The notes: generated from the sequence alone by a model not told the origin. Shown: positions 27,630-36,239, numbered from the stretch's first letter. The stretch is 64,000 nucleotides of DNA from Herbaspirillum sp. RV1423 (GCF_000577615.1 NZ_CBXX010000007.1:124001-188000); one strand, 5' to 3'. Numbers and translations: made by a program.

Positions 27630-28082
27630 ATGGAAGAGCTTGCGCAGTCATCGTGTATTTCTCTTGGCATAGCGACCATAGATAATGCACACAAGATATT
27701 GACCAGGGAATTGGTGGCGATCCTGAACGCTCCCGATCATGAGTTCACCCGCTGTTTTCAGAGGATCAGCCGATTGTTGGAAAGCAGCTTTCGGGAAGAA
27801 GAGGAACTGATGGAAAGGATCGCATACCATGATCTGCGCGCCCATCGCGAACAACATGCGGCACTTCTCAGCGCCTTGCATCACATCATTCCCAAGGTGA
27901 TGAATGGCGATTATGTTCTTTCGCGCCAGATTCTCTCCATGTTGCCGCAATGGTTTCTCGGACATCTGGTCAAGATGGATGCTGCGCTGATCAAGGCACT
28001 GGCCGCCGCCGGCGCACAACCGATTCCAAGAGCTTATGCATTGCCGACCCAGCGTGGCTCACACTTCTGCATTGATGAATAG
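27630..28082 (+). CDS. Hemerythrin-domain protein
   Basis: A 150-residue protein that aligns with bacteriohemerythrins, which bind O2 or related ligands at a di-iron centre. Likely iron ligands are H21 (IDNAHKIL), a glutamate in FREEEELM (57-59), H72 and H76 (HREQH), H112 and D117 (GHLVKMD). The tryptophan usually found near the N terminus is missing, and a cysteine-containing segment (SSCISLG) precedes the first ligand. About 30 residues follow the domain. Placement behind an FNR-type box suggests oxygen or NO handling at low oxygen. Confidence 0.8.
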   Translation: MEELAQSSCISLGIATIDNAHKILTRELVAILNAPDHEFTRCFQRISRLLESSFREEEELMERIAYHDLRAHREQHAALLSALHHIIPKVMNGDYVLSRQILSMLPQWFLGHLVKMDAALIKALAAAGAQPIPRAYALPTQRGSHFCIDE

Positions 28083-28123
28083 CAGTATCGTCGTGCAACG
28101 TGAACGATCTGTGCGGCAGCTAT

Positions 28124-28444
28124 TCAGCGACGGTGTTGTTCGTGGAGGCGCTGGCAATGCGTGCACCGTTTTGCGGTGGGATAAGCCTCAAGCCGGGCAT
28201 AGGCGATCGTACATCCGCACTCGGTGCAAAGGCCGTACTGTCCTTCGGACATCCTTTTTTTCGCAGCTTCGATATCGGCCAACTCGGCGAACTCCATGTT
28301 GGAGAAGGTATCTTCTGCGTCTGTCGTATCGCAACTATCCGTATCATCGGGCACATTTACCCGGGCCCTGATCAGGACCGCTGTCTCCTGCTTGTCGAGA
28401 AGCTCTCGAAGATGTGTCAATTGTTTTTCTGTGGGATACGCCAT
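28124..28444 (-). CDS. DksA/TraR-family C4 zinc-finger protein
   Basis: A 106-residue protein with a C4 zinc finger C73/C76/C94/C97 (CTECG and CTHCQ). An N-terminal helical part contains acidic residues (DDTDSCDTTDAED), as in short DksA-like proteins that enter the RNA polymerase secondary channel. It is shorter than DksA and has no DxxDxA coiled-coil tip that I can identify with confidence. It lies 129 bp downstream of the SPW gene on the same strand, within the low-oxygen block. Confidence 0.85.
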   Translation of the reverse strand: MAYPTEKQLTHLRELLDKQETAVLIRARVNVPDDTDSCDTTDAEDTFSNMEFAELADIEAAKKRMSEGQYGLCTECGCTIAYARLEAYPTAKRCTHCQRLHEQHRR

Positions 28445-28573
28445 GGCATTTCTTCCTCATCTGGGCTCGCTTGCGGAGCTGAAATTCATTCGACCAACTG
28501 CATTGCAGGTCAGCTCGCAGATTCAATACGACAAAATAGCTTTCTTCATCGGCTTGCAACCATTGAGCAAGGG

Positions 28574-28948
28574 CTAACGCTCCTCGAAACTATCCGAGGT
28601 CGTTCTGTTTCTGTCTTCATCCTTCATCGCCCACAGCGCGGATATCAAAACGATTCCTCCGGCAGCCACCACGATAAGGGCCGCGCTGCGATTGTCCGAG
28701 AAACCAAGCAGCCACGGGGATGCCACCGACCAGCATCCCAGCATCAAAAGCACGGCTTCTTCCCAGAGGCCCGGCGTAAACAGGGAAAAAAGAGCAAAAA
28801 TCGCAATGACCAATCCCGTGGCAAATGCATTTTGCGAAATGTATTGCTGCGGATATTCCATCAGGAAAGGAGACGCGACAAGCGCGATCCCCACAGTCAC
28901 CATCATGCAGTCTTGCCAACGCGTGTCAGCATCGATTTCAGCGAACAT
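28574..28948 (-). CDS. SPW-repeat membrane protein
   Basis: A 124-residue protein with two SPW-type repeats, each an amphipathic W-containing turn with two membrane helices (VASPFLMEY in the first and VASPWLLGF in the second), giving about four helices. The hydrophilic C terminus is rich in D, E and R. The function of the family is unknown. ATG 28948 follows a GAAGGAGGGG site; the frame is open upstream but that part shadows other genes. A perfect FNR-type box lies about 65 bp upstream. Confidence 0.85.
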   Translation of the reverse strand: MFAEIDADTRWQDCMMVTVGIALVASPFLMEYPQQYISQNAFATGLVIAIFALFSLFTPGLWEEAVLLMLGCWSVASPWLLGFSDNRSAALIVVAAGGIVLISALWAMKDEDRNRTTSDSFEER

Positions 28949-29012
28949 GTTCACAGCAAGCCCCTCCTTCAAATAGTGAAGTTTGATTATGAAGACTATG
29001 TCGGATCGAATG

Positions 29013-29026
29013 TTGATCCAAATCAA
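29013..29026 (-). promoter_or_regulatory. FNR-type box TTGATCCAAATCAA
   Basis: An exact TTGAT-N4-ATCAA, centred about 70 bp before the SPW gene ATG and after the L,D-transpeptidase stop. The spacing suits FNR-type activation of the SPW gene and possibly the DksA-like gene. Confidence 0.8.
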
Positions 29027-29109
29027 AAACGGGACTGCCTGAAATTGTCGGCGTCGCTCTCTGCCTGCATGTCCGGGCGAGCATGGCAGCTTCGTTTCCG
29101 TTGTTTGCA

Positions 29110-29952
29110 CTATCGCAGCGGCGGCAGCGGAACGGCAGTCACGCGCGGAAAAAATGGAGGCGTCGCCCACTCGGGTCGTGTCGTGCGCTGAGAGTCCATC
29201 ACGATCAGGTATCTTCCGGGGCCATGCACCCTGGGCGCGGGCATCGGCACCGAAAGATGAATGCCGTTGCTTACCGCAGCCTCGTAATCGGCATCGATAA
29301 TGCCGTATGCATCGAGCAGACGATTCAAGCTGGCGGGAATCCGAATGCATCCTTTGGATTGGATCGTCCCGAGCCGCGATTCGAGTAGGGTCGGGTCAGT
29401 GGCATGCATCTGCAATCGCATCGTACTCAAGCCGCCGCTACCCCAGCCCCGGGTGGCCTGTTGCCAGCCGAAATCAAAGACGCGCATGCCTTTCACACCA
29501 TAGCCGCGAACGCCGAGCGCATTCTTTGTTCCTTCTGCGCGGAAGTCGGGATTGTCGATGGAATGTTCAAATACGCCCGTTGGGGTCTCAAAATGATCGT
29601 ATTGCCCGACTCGCCCGGTCGATACCGGGGATGCGCCGATGAACAAGGGACTTTTCCCCTCTTCCAGCCAAAAAAGGAAGATTGCCTGCACTTGTGCGCT
29701 GCGATCGACCAAGATGACATATTGCGGGCTCTCCGGCACGTTGTCCTGAAGCGCTTTGCGCACAAAATCGGCGTACAGCGACTGCTCTTCGATTGGCGGA
29801 GCAAGAGCAGGAGCAACATATTGACGGTAAATCACGACAAGTTCGTCCGGCATGGTCTGCGCAACGCAGGATTCCTCAATGCCAAAACCAAGGCAGACTG
29901 CCGCCGTCAGAACGGCGGCAAGCCTGCTGAAAGGCGCTGCTACTGCGGCCAT
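29110..29952 (-). CDS. L,D-transpeptidase (YkuD domain)
   Basis: A 280-residue exported enzyme that forms or edits peptidoglycan cross-links or anchors proteins to the wall. It has a signal peptide (about 1-31). The YkuD catalytic motif is intact: H183 (MHATDP), then S199, G201, C202 and R204 (SKGCIRIP). The C terminus is proline-rich. Its ATG overlaps the upstream gene by 13 bp, so it is coupled to that small secreted protein. It belongs to a minus-strand row starting at Hsp20. Confidence 0.92.
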   Translation of the reverse strand: MAAVAAPFSRLAAVLTAAVCLGFGIEESCVAQTMPDELVVIYRQYVAPALAPPIEEQSLYADFVRKALQDNVPESPQYVILVDRSAQVQAIFLFWLEEGKSPLFIGASPVSTGRVGQYDHFETPTGVFEHSIDNPDFRAEGTKNALGVRGYGVKGMRVFDFGWQQATRGWGSGGLSTMRLQMHATDPTLLESRLGTIQSKGCIRIPASLNRLLDAYGIIDADYEAAVSNGIHLSVPMPAPRVHGPGRYLIVMDSQRTTRPEWATPPFFPRVTAVPLPPLR

Positions 29953-30344
29953 ACGAATACCAGACGTCGATGCGCTCCCTTTTTTACGGAGGTCCTTTGC
30001 GATTTACGCACGCCGTCTTGCGTCGCCTCGACCTGATAGTTTCCGTCAGGTAAATTGGCGAGGAAAAAAGGGCCTTCCGAAACAGCGTCGAGGACAGTCT
30101 TGCCAGTCGCATCTTTGATGAGAATGCGGTAGTCCGCAGTGTATTGTTCTCGTGGGTCTGCCTTAACTACAGACACGACTTCCAACACATACCGGGAAGC
30201 CATCGATTTCATCTCGGCGGCTTCGTCCGAACCAATGCCGCCTGAGATATAGGTAGTCTGTCCGGAGACCACCTCGACCGGGGCAGCATAAGCGGCCGAA
30301 ATCTGCATCAGTACAAAGACCAGGAGAAAGTATGGCGATCGCAT
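29940..30344 (-). CDS. Secreted carboxypeptidase-regulatory-like (Ig-fold) protein
   Basis: A 134-residue protein with a clear signal peptide (MRSPYFLLVFVLMQISAAYAA). The central part (YRILIKDATGKTVLDAVSEGPFF then LPDGNYQVEATQDGVRKSQRTSV) resembles the beta-sandwich of carboxypeptidase-regulatory-like domains. No catalytic motif is seen. The overlap with the L,D-transpeptidase gene suggests both act in the periplasm together. Confidence 0.75.
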   Translation of the reverse strand: MRSPYFLLVFVLMQISAAYAAPVEVVSGQTTYISGGIGSDEAAEMKSMASRYVLEVVSVVKADPREQYTADYRILIKDATGKTVLDAVSEGPFFLANLPDGNYQVEATQDGVRKSQRTSVKKGAHRRLVFVWPQ

Positions 30345-30381
30345 ATTACTATCCTTAAATAAATGAAGTCGTCAGGAAAGG

Positions 30382-30882
30382 TCAGACATCGGGAATGCGC
30401 TTGACGATTACACGCCGGTAGGAACGCACGCTTTCCAGACTCGTACTCGACGATGTCGCCTGTTTCCCGCTATTCGTATAGGTTTTCCGAACAGAATTTC
30501 TTAGCGTTTCAATTGCATCGCGAAACGACTTTTCAACGTCTTTCCAACTATCGTTTCCTTTTTCCCGGAACTTCTGCCACCTTGCCTCAAGGCTTTGCTG
30601 CTGTTCTTCAAAGTTCTCAAGCTCCGAAGTCATCTTTTCTTTGGCTGCGTCAGAGGCGCTCTTTGCCTTCCCTTGCAAGGCATCCAGATCTTGCTTGAGC
30701 TGGTCCAGCTCGTCACGGCTTGCTTTCAGGAAGTCGTTCTTCCTTATCTGATCTTGGTCCGCCGTATCGGCTGGCGCGCTCTGGTCTACGGTCTTTGTCC
30801 TCGGCAAGTTCAATTCGCTTCGATCGCAACCAGCAAGCAGCACAAGGCCGACTGCCAACAAGAAATATCGCAGATTGTTCAT
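30382..30882 (-). CDS. Coiled-coil lipoprotein of unknown function
   Basis: A 166-residue protein with a lipoprotein signal (LLAVGLVLLAGC). Residues about 45-135 form a highly charged alpha-helical stretch (for example DELDQLKQDLDALQGKAKSA), predicted coiled coil, and a basic tail follows. I do not recognise a family. ATG 30882 is selected because it gives the lipobox. It lies 37 bp upstream of the secreted Ig-like gene in the same row, so it may be another envelope-stress component. Confidence 0.75.
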   Translation of the reverse strand: MNNLRYFLLAVGLVLLAGCDRSELNLPRTKTVDQSAPADTADQDQIRKNDFLKASRDELDQLKQDLDALQGKAKSASDAAKEKMTSELENFEEQQQSLEARWQKFREKGNDSWKDVEKSFRDAIETLRNSVRKTYTNSGKQATSSSTSLESVRSYRRVIVKRIPDV

Positions 30883-30978
30883 TTCATATCCTTCAAATAG
30901 CGTCTGTTCCAGCTCGCGAACCGGGGGCGCCATTGATCAGGGACTGACGGCGCATAGCCCATGGCGCTGCGCCGTGTT

Positions 30979-31428
30979 TCAACTGATGGTTAATTTCTTT
31001 GCGCCATTGCGAGCCTTTTTCGGCAATGTCAACTCAAGGACGCCATCCTGATATTTGGCAACCGCATGTGCGGCATCGATTTCATGCCCGAGTGAAAATC
31101 CGCGATACAGGCGACCGGAAAAGCGTTCGCTGCGCACCACCGTTTCACCGTCCTTTTGCTCCTTGAACTGAGATGTTTCCGCCACGATCGATACCTGCTT
31201 GCCGTCGATGTCGATTTTGATGTCATCTTTCTTCATGCCGGGAATGTCTGCCTTCACGGTGTATGCCTGTTCATTTTCGGAGACATCCATCTTCATGCCT
31301 TGCCCGTTCTCGAACGCCTGGAGCGAAGGCGTCAGACGAAACTCACGAAGCATATCTTCGATGCCGCCGAAAGGTTCGAAACGTGCAATGTCGTTGAACG
31401 GAGAATATCGTGTCAAATTGCCAGCCAT
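30979..31428 (-). CDS. Hsp20 small heat-shock protein
   Basis: A 149-residue ATP-independent holdase. The alpha-crystallin domain spans about residues 40-140 (KADIPGMKKDDIKIDIDGKQ, then YQDGVLELTLPKK with the A-x-x-x-n-G-v-L motif), and the C-terminal extension ends KKLTIS. It is the first gene of the minus-strand row with the lipoprotein, Ig-like protein and L,D-transpeptidase. An FNR-like site lies 126 bp upstream. Confidence 0.95.
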   Translation of the reverse strand: MAGNLTRYSPFNDIARFEPFGGIEDMLREFRLTPSLQAFENGQGMKMDVSENEQAYTVKADIPGMKKDDIKIDIDGKQVSIVAETSQFKEQKDGETVVRSERFSGRLYRGFSLGHEIDAAHAVAKYQDGVLELTLPKKARNGAKKLTIS

Positions 31429-31795
31429 GATTGGCCTCGCTTTCTATCAATGAGATTCCGGAGGAAGCTGCAACGATAAATCCGTCGCGCTATCGCATAA
31501 CGACATAACATCATCGTTGATTTCAAGCATAGGCCTCTCGGCAAGCGTTCAATATGATCCATATCAAATGCGGCGGCAGTACTGACGATTAACATGGGGT
31601 CGTCGTTCGTCATTCGTGAAAAAGCAAGGCGAGTAGTCCCGACGACGGGCGCGTCTCAGGTATCGTTGCCGCAGACCGTAAAATCAAGATGAGTGCCATC
31701 CGCAAGCTCGTTCTCATGAAGCAACAGGCGCAGGATGGCAATTTCCATGACTGCCTCTGTTCGACATTGAGCGCACATATAAAAACCGTGCGGAA
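31429..31795. other. Intergenic region with one FNR-like site
   Basis: About 370 bp between the Hsp20 promoter side and the end of the FNR-like regulator gene. Apart from the FNR-like site at 31554-31567 I see no gene, repeat or terminator. Confidence 0.6.
31554..31567 (-). promoter_or_regulatory. FNR-like box ATGATCCATATCAA
   Basis: One mismatch from TTGAT-N4-ATCAA, centred about 132 bp upstream of the hsp20 ATG. Confidence 0.55.
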
Positions 31796-32524
31796 TCACT
31801 TGGTCGAGAGAGAATCCCATGGCAATGTGCCGTTTGCGAGATGTCTCAGGCCGATCATATTGAGAAGGCGGAGATTGCGATGATGGATTTCGATCAAACC
31901 GCCGGATCTGAATTTCGCAATCAAACGACTGATGCTGCTGTTGGTCAATCCAAGCAAGCTTCCGATATCGTCTCGCGACATGCGCAATTGAAGCGCCGAC
32001 GATGAGTATCCTCGGATGGCGTGTTCATGCGAGACATTGCAGAGAAATGAGGCGAAGCGTTGTTCCGCTCGCATCTGCGAGATCAGCATCATGCTTTGGC
32101 CGAATGCGATGCTGTTGCTCATCAGGTCCAGAAAATCCTGAAGCAAATCCGGCCTGGCCGCGAGCGAGCGTATAAGTCGAGAAAGCTGAATTTCAATGAT
32201 TTCACTGTCTTCCAGCGCGACGGCAATGGTGCTGCGGACATTTCTCGCAATATCTTCCAGACCGAGAATATCTCCCGTCATATGAAATCCGACAACTCTC
32301 TCGTCTCCCCCCAGATTGACAAGTGTTGTTTTGAAATATCCTGCATGAATGACAAAGAGATTGCGACCGATACCACCCGTGCTGTACAAAACTTGTCCTC
32401 GATATACCTTCTTGCGGAACGCTATTCCATTCATGAGAAGTCGCAGATCACGATGAGATAAAGTGACATCGCTCTCCCCTGGAGAGCATGCAGAGATGCG
32501 ATGGGAAAACGGCGATTGGGTCAT
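31796..32524 (-). CDS. Crp/FNR-family regulator lacking iron-sulfur ligands
   Basis: A 242-residue regulator: cyclic-nucleotide-binding-like N domain, dimer helix, and C-terminal HTH (MSRDDIGSLLGLTNSSISRLIAKF). It follows the FNR rather than CRP pattern (GFHMTGDILGLEDIA), but the N-terminal cysteine cluster is absent (a single Cys at residue 13), so it cannot hold the FNR 4Fe-4S cluster. In the recognition helix the FNR glutamate (E209) is replaced by serine while S-R is kept, so its site may differ from TTGAT. It is divergent from the AraC-type gene, with an FNR/Dnr-type site between them. Confidence 0.9.
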   Translation of the reverse strand: MTQSPFSHRISACSPGESDVTLSHRDLRLLMNGIAFRKKVYRGQVLYSTGGIGRNLFVIHAGYFKTTLVNLGGDERVVGFHMTGDILGLEDIARNVRSTIAVALEDSEIIEIQLSRLIRSLAARPDLLQDFLDLMSNSIAFGQSMMLISQMRAEQRFASFLCNVSHEHAIRGYSSSALQLRMSRDDIGSLLGLTNSSISRLIAKFRSGGLIEIHHRNLRLLNMIGLRHLANGTLPWDSLSTK

Positions 32525-32646
32525 TTCGATGGTTCACGCGATAGCGTTGTTTGTTTGTATTTGCGTCGATATTACCCTCTACGGTCGCTCCATTTCCGAC
32601 AAACGTCGGTCCTCTCCCGCCATCGTTCCGGCTTTAATCCCTTCGA

Positions 32647-32660
32647 TTGACATAAGTCAA
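32647..32660. promoter_or_regulatory. FNR/Dnr-type box TTGACATAAGTCAA
   Basis: A perfect 5-4-5 palindrome of the TTGAC-N4-GTCAA form, between the divergent Crp/FNR-like gene (ATG at 32524) and the GlxA-like gene (32785 or 32874). It may control either, including autoregulation. Confidence 0.6.
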
Positions 32661-32784
32661 CCCTCTATCGTCGAAAATCATATAAAAAGTCAAATGTCCT
32701 GCCAAGGAGATCAAGGTACTCCAGCTCGCTTCGGTCGTCCGACAGGTTCCGCTTAAAAACAGGATATAAAAAAAGGAGTTGCCA

Positions 32785-32873
32785 ATGCTGCTGCATAGCG
32801 CAGAGAGGGTTGATAACCAAAAACCAATATCTGAAAAAGACATATCGGTCTTATCGTCGCAGACGGGGTCATC
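32785..32873 (+). pseudogene. Probable out-of-frame N terminus of the GlxA-like gene
   Basis: ATG 32785, behind AAAAGGAGTTGCCA, opens a frame reading MLLHSAERVDNQKPISEK. At a run of five A (32834-32838) the coding frame shifts: the adjacent frame continues K-RHIGLIVADGVILHD, which matches the start of the paralogue at 49763-50848 (AIRHIGIIVSDGVILAD). One extra A would join both parts into one intact gene. This could be a mutation, slippage or an assembly error. Confidence 0.65.
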
Positions 32874-33866
32874 TTGCACGATCTCATTGCCATTGCGGAT
32901 GCGTTTGAGATGGCAGACAGACTGCTTGCGACGGAGTTCTCCGGGATAAGCGGATATAAAGTATCGCTGCTCTCCATTGATGGAAAGATTGTCATTTCCT
33001 CCACATCGATACAGATCATGACTCTGCCGTTACCCGATGCTGCGGTCCATTTCGACACGCTGATAATTGTCAGCGGAAAAGGCAATCTGGATATCTCTCA
33101 CAATTTTCGTTTGATGAACTGGCTGAGGATGATTCGCCCCTCGGTGCGCCGAATCGGCGCCATGAGTTGTGGTGTATTGGTTATCGGCTCAGCAGGATTC
33201 CTGGATAATCTTCATGCGACCGCCCCCCGATTCCTTGAAGAGAAACTCCTGGAGGAGTTTCCTCAAATTCACATCAGAGACGATGCGATCGTCGAGGACG
33301 GAAATATTTACACCACGAGCGACTACGGAATGGGAGCAGTGTTGACGCAGAGATTATTGCAGAGCGATCTTGGCGCTCATCTTGCGAACCGCGTCTTGGC
33401 CAGCCTGATCCAGGCTCAGACGAAAATGACTGAGGCCTGCGTTCCCATCAATGAGAAAATTGTAAAAATAGAACAAAATCGGAATCCAATGTCCGCAGCC
33501 ATAGACTTCATGCGAGACAACATATCGTCGTCGGCGGTATTGTCCGACGCGGCCGATTTCGTTTGTATGAGTGAACGTAATTTCCAACGAAAATTCAAGA
33601 TATCGACCGGCAAGACTCTTTATCAATTTCTCACTGATTTACGACTGGAGATTGCCCAGAAAATATTACGTGAGAAAAATTCCACTCCTCAAGAAGCCGC
33701 GCGAAGTGTCGGGCTGTCCGAACAGAGGCTGGAGACATTGTTCAAGAAAAATCTGGGTATCTCCGTTTCGGAATATTGCCTGACAATCAGCATGACGGCA
33801 GCGCAAAAATATCCGTCTGACTTGGCATTTCCGATACAAAAGACGACGAATTGCCTTGATCTGTGA
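32874..33866 (+). CDS. GlxA-type AraC regulator (DJ-1/PfpI + AraC HTH), 5' end frameshifted
   Basis: As it stands, 330 residues from a TTG. A DJ-1/PfpI-like N domain (about 1-180, with the nucleophile-elbow position AMSCGVLVIGSAG) and a C-terminal AraC double HTH (about 215-310, FVCMSERNFQRKFKISTGKT). The first strand of the N domain is encoded upstream in another frame (see 32785-32873), so the intact protein would be about 360 residues. A full-length paralogue lies at 49763-50848. It is adjacent to an FNR-like regulator and ends 84 bp from the convergent alcohol dehydrogenase gene. The ligand and targets are unknown. Confidence 0.85.
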   Translation: MHDLIAIADAFEMADRLLATEFSGISGYKVSLLSIDGKIVISSTSIQIMTLPLPDAAVHFDTLIIVSGKGNLDISHNFRLMNWLRMIRPSVRRIGAMSCGVLVIGSAGFLDNLHATAPRFLEEKLLEEFPQIHIRDDAIVEDGNIYTTSDYGMGAVLTQRLLQSDLGAHLANRVLASLIQAQTKMTEACVPINEKIVKIEQNRNPMSAAIDFMRDNISSSAVLSDAADFVCMSERNFQRKFKISTGKTLYQFLTDLRLEIAQKILREKNSTPQEAARSVGLSEQRLETLFKKNLGISVSEYCLTISMTAAQKYPSDLAFPIQKTTNCLDL

Positions 33867-33949
33867 ACGGGGTGCTTCTTTCCAAACAATTCCCGACAGG
33901 TTATCCCGTACTGGAAAATCTACTGGAAAATCATCAATCCCTTGCATGT

Positions 33950-34948
33950 TCAACTTATCTGCAGCACTGCCGTACCTTTCAGTGCCCCCGATCTCAAATC
34001 GGACAAGGCTTGATTTGCCTCCTTCAGGGGATAGGGCACGATATGCATATGCAACGGCACTTCCGATAACAATGCGAAGAAATCCTGTCCGTCCTGACGC
34101 GTCAGATTGGCGACAGAACAAATGCTCCGTTCCCCCCACAGAAGGGAGTAGGGAAACGTCGGAATATCGCTCATATGGATGCCGGCACATATGACGATGC
34201 CGCCTTTATGTACATGGCGCAACGCTTGCGGAACGAGCTCTCCGGCAGGCGCAAACAGCAGCGCTGCATCGAGCGGAGACGGTGGCGCCTCATCGCTGGA
34301 ACCGGCCCAGGCAACTCCGCAGTCATAAGCAAGCCGCTGCGCCGCGCTATCGCCTGGACGCGTAAACCCATAAACGGTTCGTCCCTGATGGCAAGCGATC
34401 TGCGTGATGATCTGCGCGGCCGCGCCGAAACCGTAGACGCCGATGCGCTGCGCCTGTCCAGCCATTCTCAACGCGCGATAGCCGATGAGCCCGGCGCACA
34501 GCAACGGAGCTGCTTCGAGGTCGGAATAATTATCCGGAATGGGAAAACAATATTGGCTGTCTGCCGCCACGTATTCCGCGTACCCGCCATTGATGGTGCA
34601 TCCTGTAAAGGACGGGTGATCGCAAAGATTCTCCCGTCCGCCAACGCAATACGGACAATGGCCGCAGGTATGCCCAAGCCACGGGACACCTACGCGATCA
34701 CCGATGCGAAATCTCTGAACCGCCGATCCCGTCGCGACTATCGTGCCGACTATCTCATGCCCCGGAATGACAGGAAACACAGCGTTGGGCAACTCTGCAT
34801 CCACCAGATGTAAATCCGTCCTGCAAACGCCGCAGGCATGTACTTTGATCAGCAGGTCATTGGCCTGCGCAACAGGCTTTTCGACGGACCGCAGTTGCAA
34901 TGCTTCGCCTGCAGCATTCAACACCATTGCCGTCATCTTCTCTTGCAT
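33950..34948 (-). CDS. Zinc-dependent alcohol dehydrogenase
   Basis: A 332-residue medium-chain dehydrogenase. Catalytic zinc ligands are in ACGVCRTDLH and PGHEIVG. The structural zinc site has four cysteines in HTCGHCPYCVGGRENLC. The Rossmann segment is IGVYGFGAAAQI. The sequence places it with AdhA/AdhP-like alcohol dehydrogenases, which regenerate NAD+ or handle ethanol at low oxygen. It lies 100 bp downstream of the BON gene on the minus strand and probably shares the dodecin-BON promoter by readthrough. Confidence 0.93.
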   Translation of the reverse strand: MQEKMTAMVLNAAGEALQLRSVEKPVAQANDLLIKVHACGVCRTDLHLVDAELPNAVFPVIPGHEIVGTIVATGSAVQRFRIGDRVGVPWLGHTCGHCPYCVGGRENLCDHPSFTGCTINGGYAEYVAADSQYCFPIPDNYSDLEAAPLLCAGLIGYRALRMAGQAQRIGVYGFGAAAQIITQIACHQGRTVYGFTRPGDSAAQRLAYDCGVAWAGSSDEAPPSPLDAALLFAPAGELVPQALRHVHKGGIVICAGIHMSDIPTFPYSLLWGERSICSVANLTRQDGQDFFALLSEVPLHMHIVPYPLKEANQALSDLRSGALKGTAVLQIS

Positions 34949-35047
34949 TTCGTTCCCTCTTCAATTCTCGTGCCGGACGTGTGCAAGGCATCGAGCTGAT
35001 GCGGCGACCAGCGTGATTTCGTGACGCATCAGCCCATGCCGCCCACT

Positions 35048-35698
35048 TCAACGGATGGAGATGTTGTTCTGCACGGATGTAACGCCAGGAGCAGACCAGG
35101 CAGCATATCCGGCTTGTTCTTTTTCCGCCCACGATTTGACTTTTCCATCCAGAACGGCCATCCCGCCATTGACGCCGACATTGATATTGTTGGCGTCAAT
35201 CTGCGCATTACGCACCAGGGCATCGCGGATTTTGGATTTTATATCTGAAATATGCACCGTGGGCTTGATGGTCATTTTGTTGGTGACGCCTTTGACGCCC
35301 GACAGATATCGCACCGAGCTTGCGGCCGAATCCTGTTGATAATGCCATTCGACTTCGCCATCCAGCGTGACCCAGCCGTCTGCAACCGTGACTTTGACCT
35401 TGTCTTTCGGCAACGTCGAGTTGGCTTGCAGCGCCTTGAGCGCCATTTCGGCGATTTCAAGGTCAGTCCGCTTGAAGGAACCTGCCAGCTTGACCTCCAC
35501 TTCGTCAACCACCGCCTTTACGTTGGCGACGCGTTTGGTAGCCTGCTCGGCATTTTCCTTATCGGCAAATCGAGGAACATAACCCGACAATGTGGCAATA
35601 CTGTCCTTCACCGCGACAGTAATGTGCGTTGCATCGATCGATGGATCCCAAGTCAATTCTTCAACGATTTTCTTCTGCAATTCAATATCTATACTCAT
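35048..35698 (-). CDS. Triple BON-domain protein
   Basis: A 216-residue protein built of three BON domains. Each contains the I-x-V-x-V-x-x-G-x-V-x-L-x-G pattern (ITVAVKDSIATLSGYV, VKVTVADGWVTLDGEV and INVGVNGGMAVLDGKV). No signal peptide is visible, so it may be cytoplasmic, unlike OsmY. BON domains are thought to bind phospholipid membranes. It is paralogous to the gene at 36240-36899. It is second behind dodecin from a promoter region with FNR-like boxes. Confidence 0.92.
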   Translation of the reverse strand: MSIDIELQKKIVEELTWDPSIDATHITVAVKDSIATLSGYVPRFADKENAEQATKRVANVKAVVDEVEVKLAGSFKRTDLEIAEMALKALQANSTLPKDKVKVTVADGWVTLDGEVEWHYQQDSAASSVRYLSGVKGVTNKMTIKPTVHISDIKSKIRDALVRNAQIDANNINVGVNGGMAVLDGKVKSWAEKEQAGYAAWSAPGVTSVQNNISIR

Positions 35699-35756
35699 CG
35701 CATTCTCCAGAAAAGTAGGTTGTGTCAAAAAAACAAGGCCAATTGATCCAGGGGCC

Positions 35757-35960
35757 TCATTTGTCCAATAAAAAGCTTATTTTTGCGTTGATGCGGTAAC
35801 GGGTGATTTTGTTGTTGTCGACGGTGGCGTCCATCTCTTTGATATAAATCGACTTGATGTTATTGACGGTCTTGCCAGCCATCTTTACCGCTATCTGCGC
35901 CGCATCCTCCCAGCTCTTGTCTGACTCCGCCAGCACTTCAATCACTTTAAGTAGGTTCAT
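35757..35960 (-). CDS. Dodecin flavin-storage protein
   Basis: A 67-residue subunit of the dodecameric flavin-binding protein. The family pattern is clear: KVIEVLAESDKSWEDAAQ, then IKSIYIKEMDATVDNNKITRYRIN. It has the W that stacks on the isoalloxazine ring (SWEDA) and the Q. ATG 35960 is favoured over 35966 because GGAG is then 7 bases away. It is the first gene of the dodecin-BON(-ADH) group. Confidence 0.95.
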   Translation of the reverse strand: MNLLKVIEVLAESDKSWEDAAQIAVKMAGKTVNNIKSIYIKEMDATVDNNKITRYRINAKISFLLDK

Positions 35961-36012
35961 TGTCATCTCCAGGTTAGGAGAGTTGAATTTACGCCCCGCT
36001 CCACCCCGATTG

Positions 36013-36026
36013 CTGATCTACATCAA
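36013..36026 (-). promoter_or_regulatory. FNR-like box CTGATCTACATCAA
   Basis: One mismatch from TTGAT-N4-ATCAA, centred about 59 bp upstream of the dodecin ATG in the dodecin/BON divergent promoter region. Confidence 0.65.
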
Positions 36027-36144
36027 AAACGTGACGAACGCATGGATTTACAGTGCCATGAACAATATCCGACTTCGTGCTGATAGGACTGCTCCAATGA
36101 TGCTGCATCGGCAAAGCCGCGGTGTTGACTTACCGATTCACTTT

Positions 36145-36158
36145 TTGATGTAGATCAG
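36145..36158 (+). promoter_or_regulatory. FNR-like box TTGATGTAGATCAG
   Basis: One mismatch from TTGAT-N4-ATCAA, centred about 88 bp upstream of the second BON gene ATG. It is almost the mirror image of the box at 36013, so the two divergent transcripts each have their own site. Confidence 0.65.
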
Positions 36159-36239
36159 TGTCGCGGCGCGGTATCAGATGCACAGTGTTTCACGAGTTTC
36201 GACAACCACCGGCACCGATCGCAGGAAGGAAATTACCTC

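Noticed and set aside
27439-27672. 77-codon plus-strand frame before the hemerythrin gene
   Set aside because: Overlaps the hemerythrin start, no ribosome binding site, no recognisable sequence.
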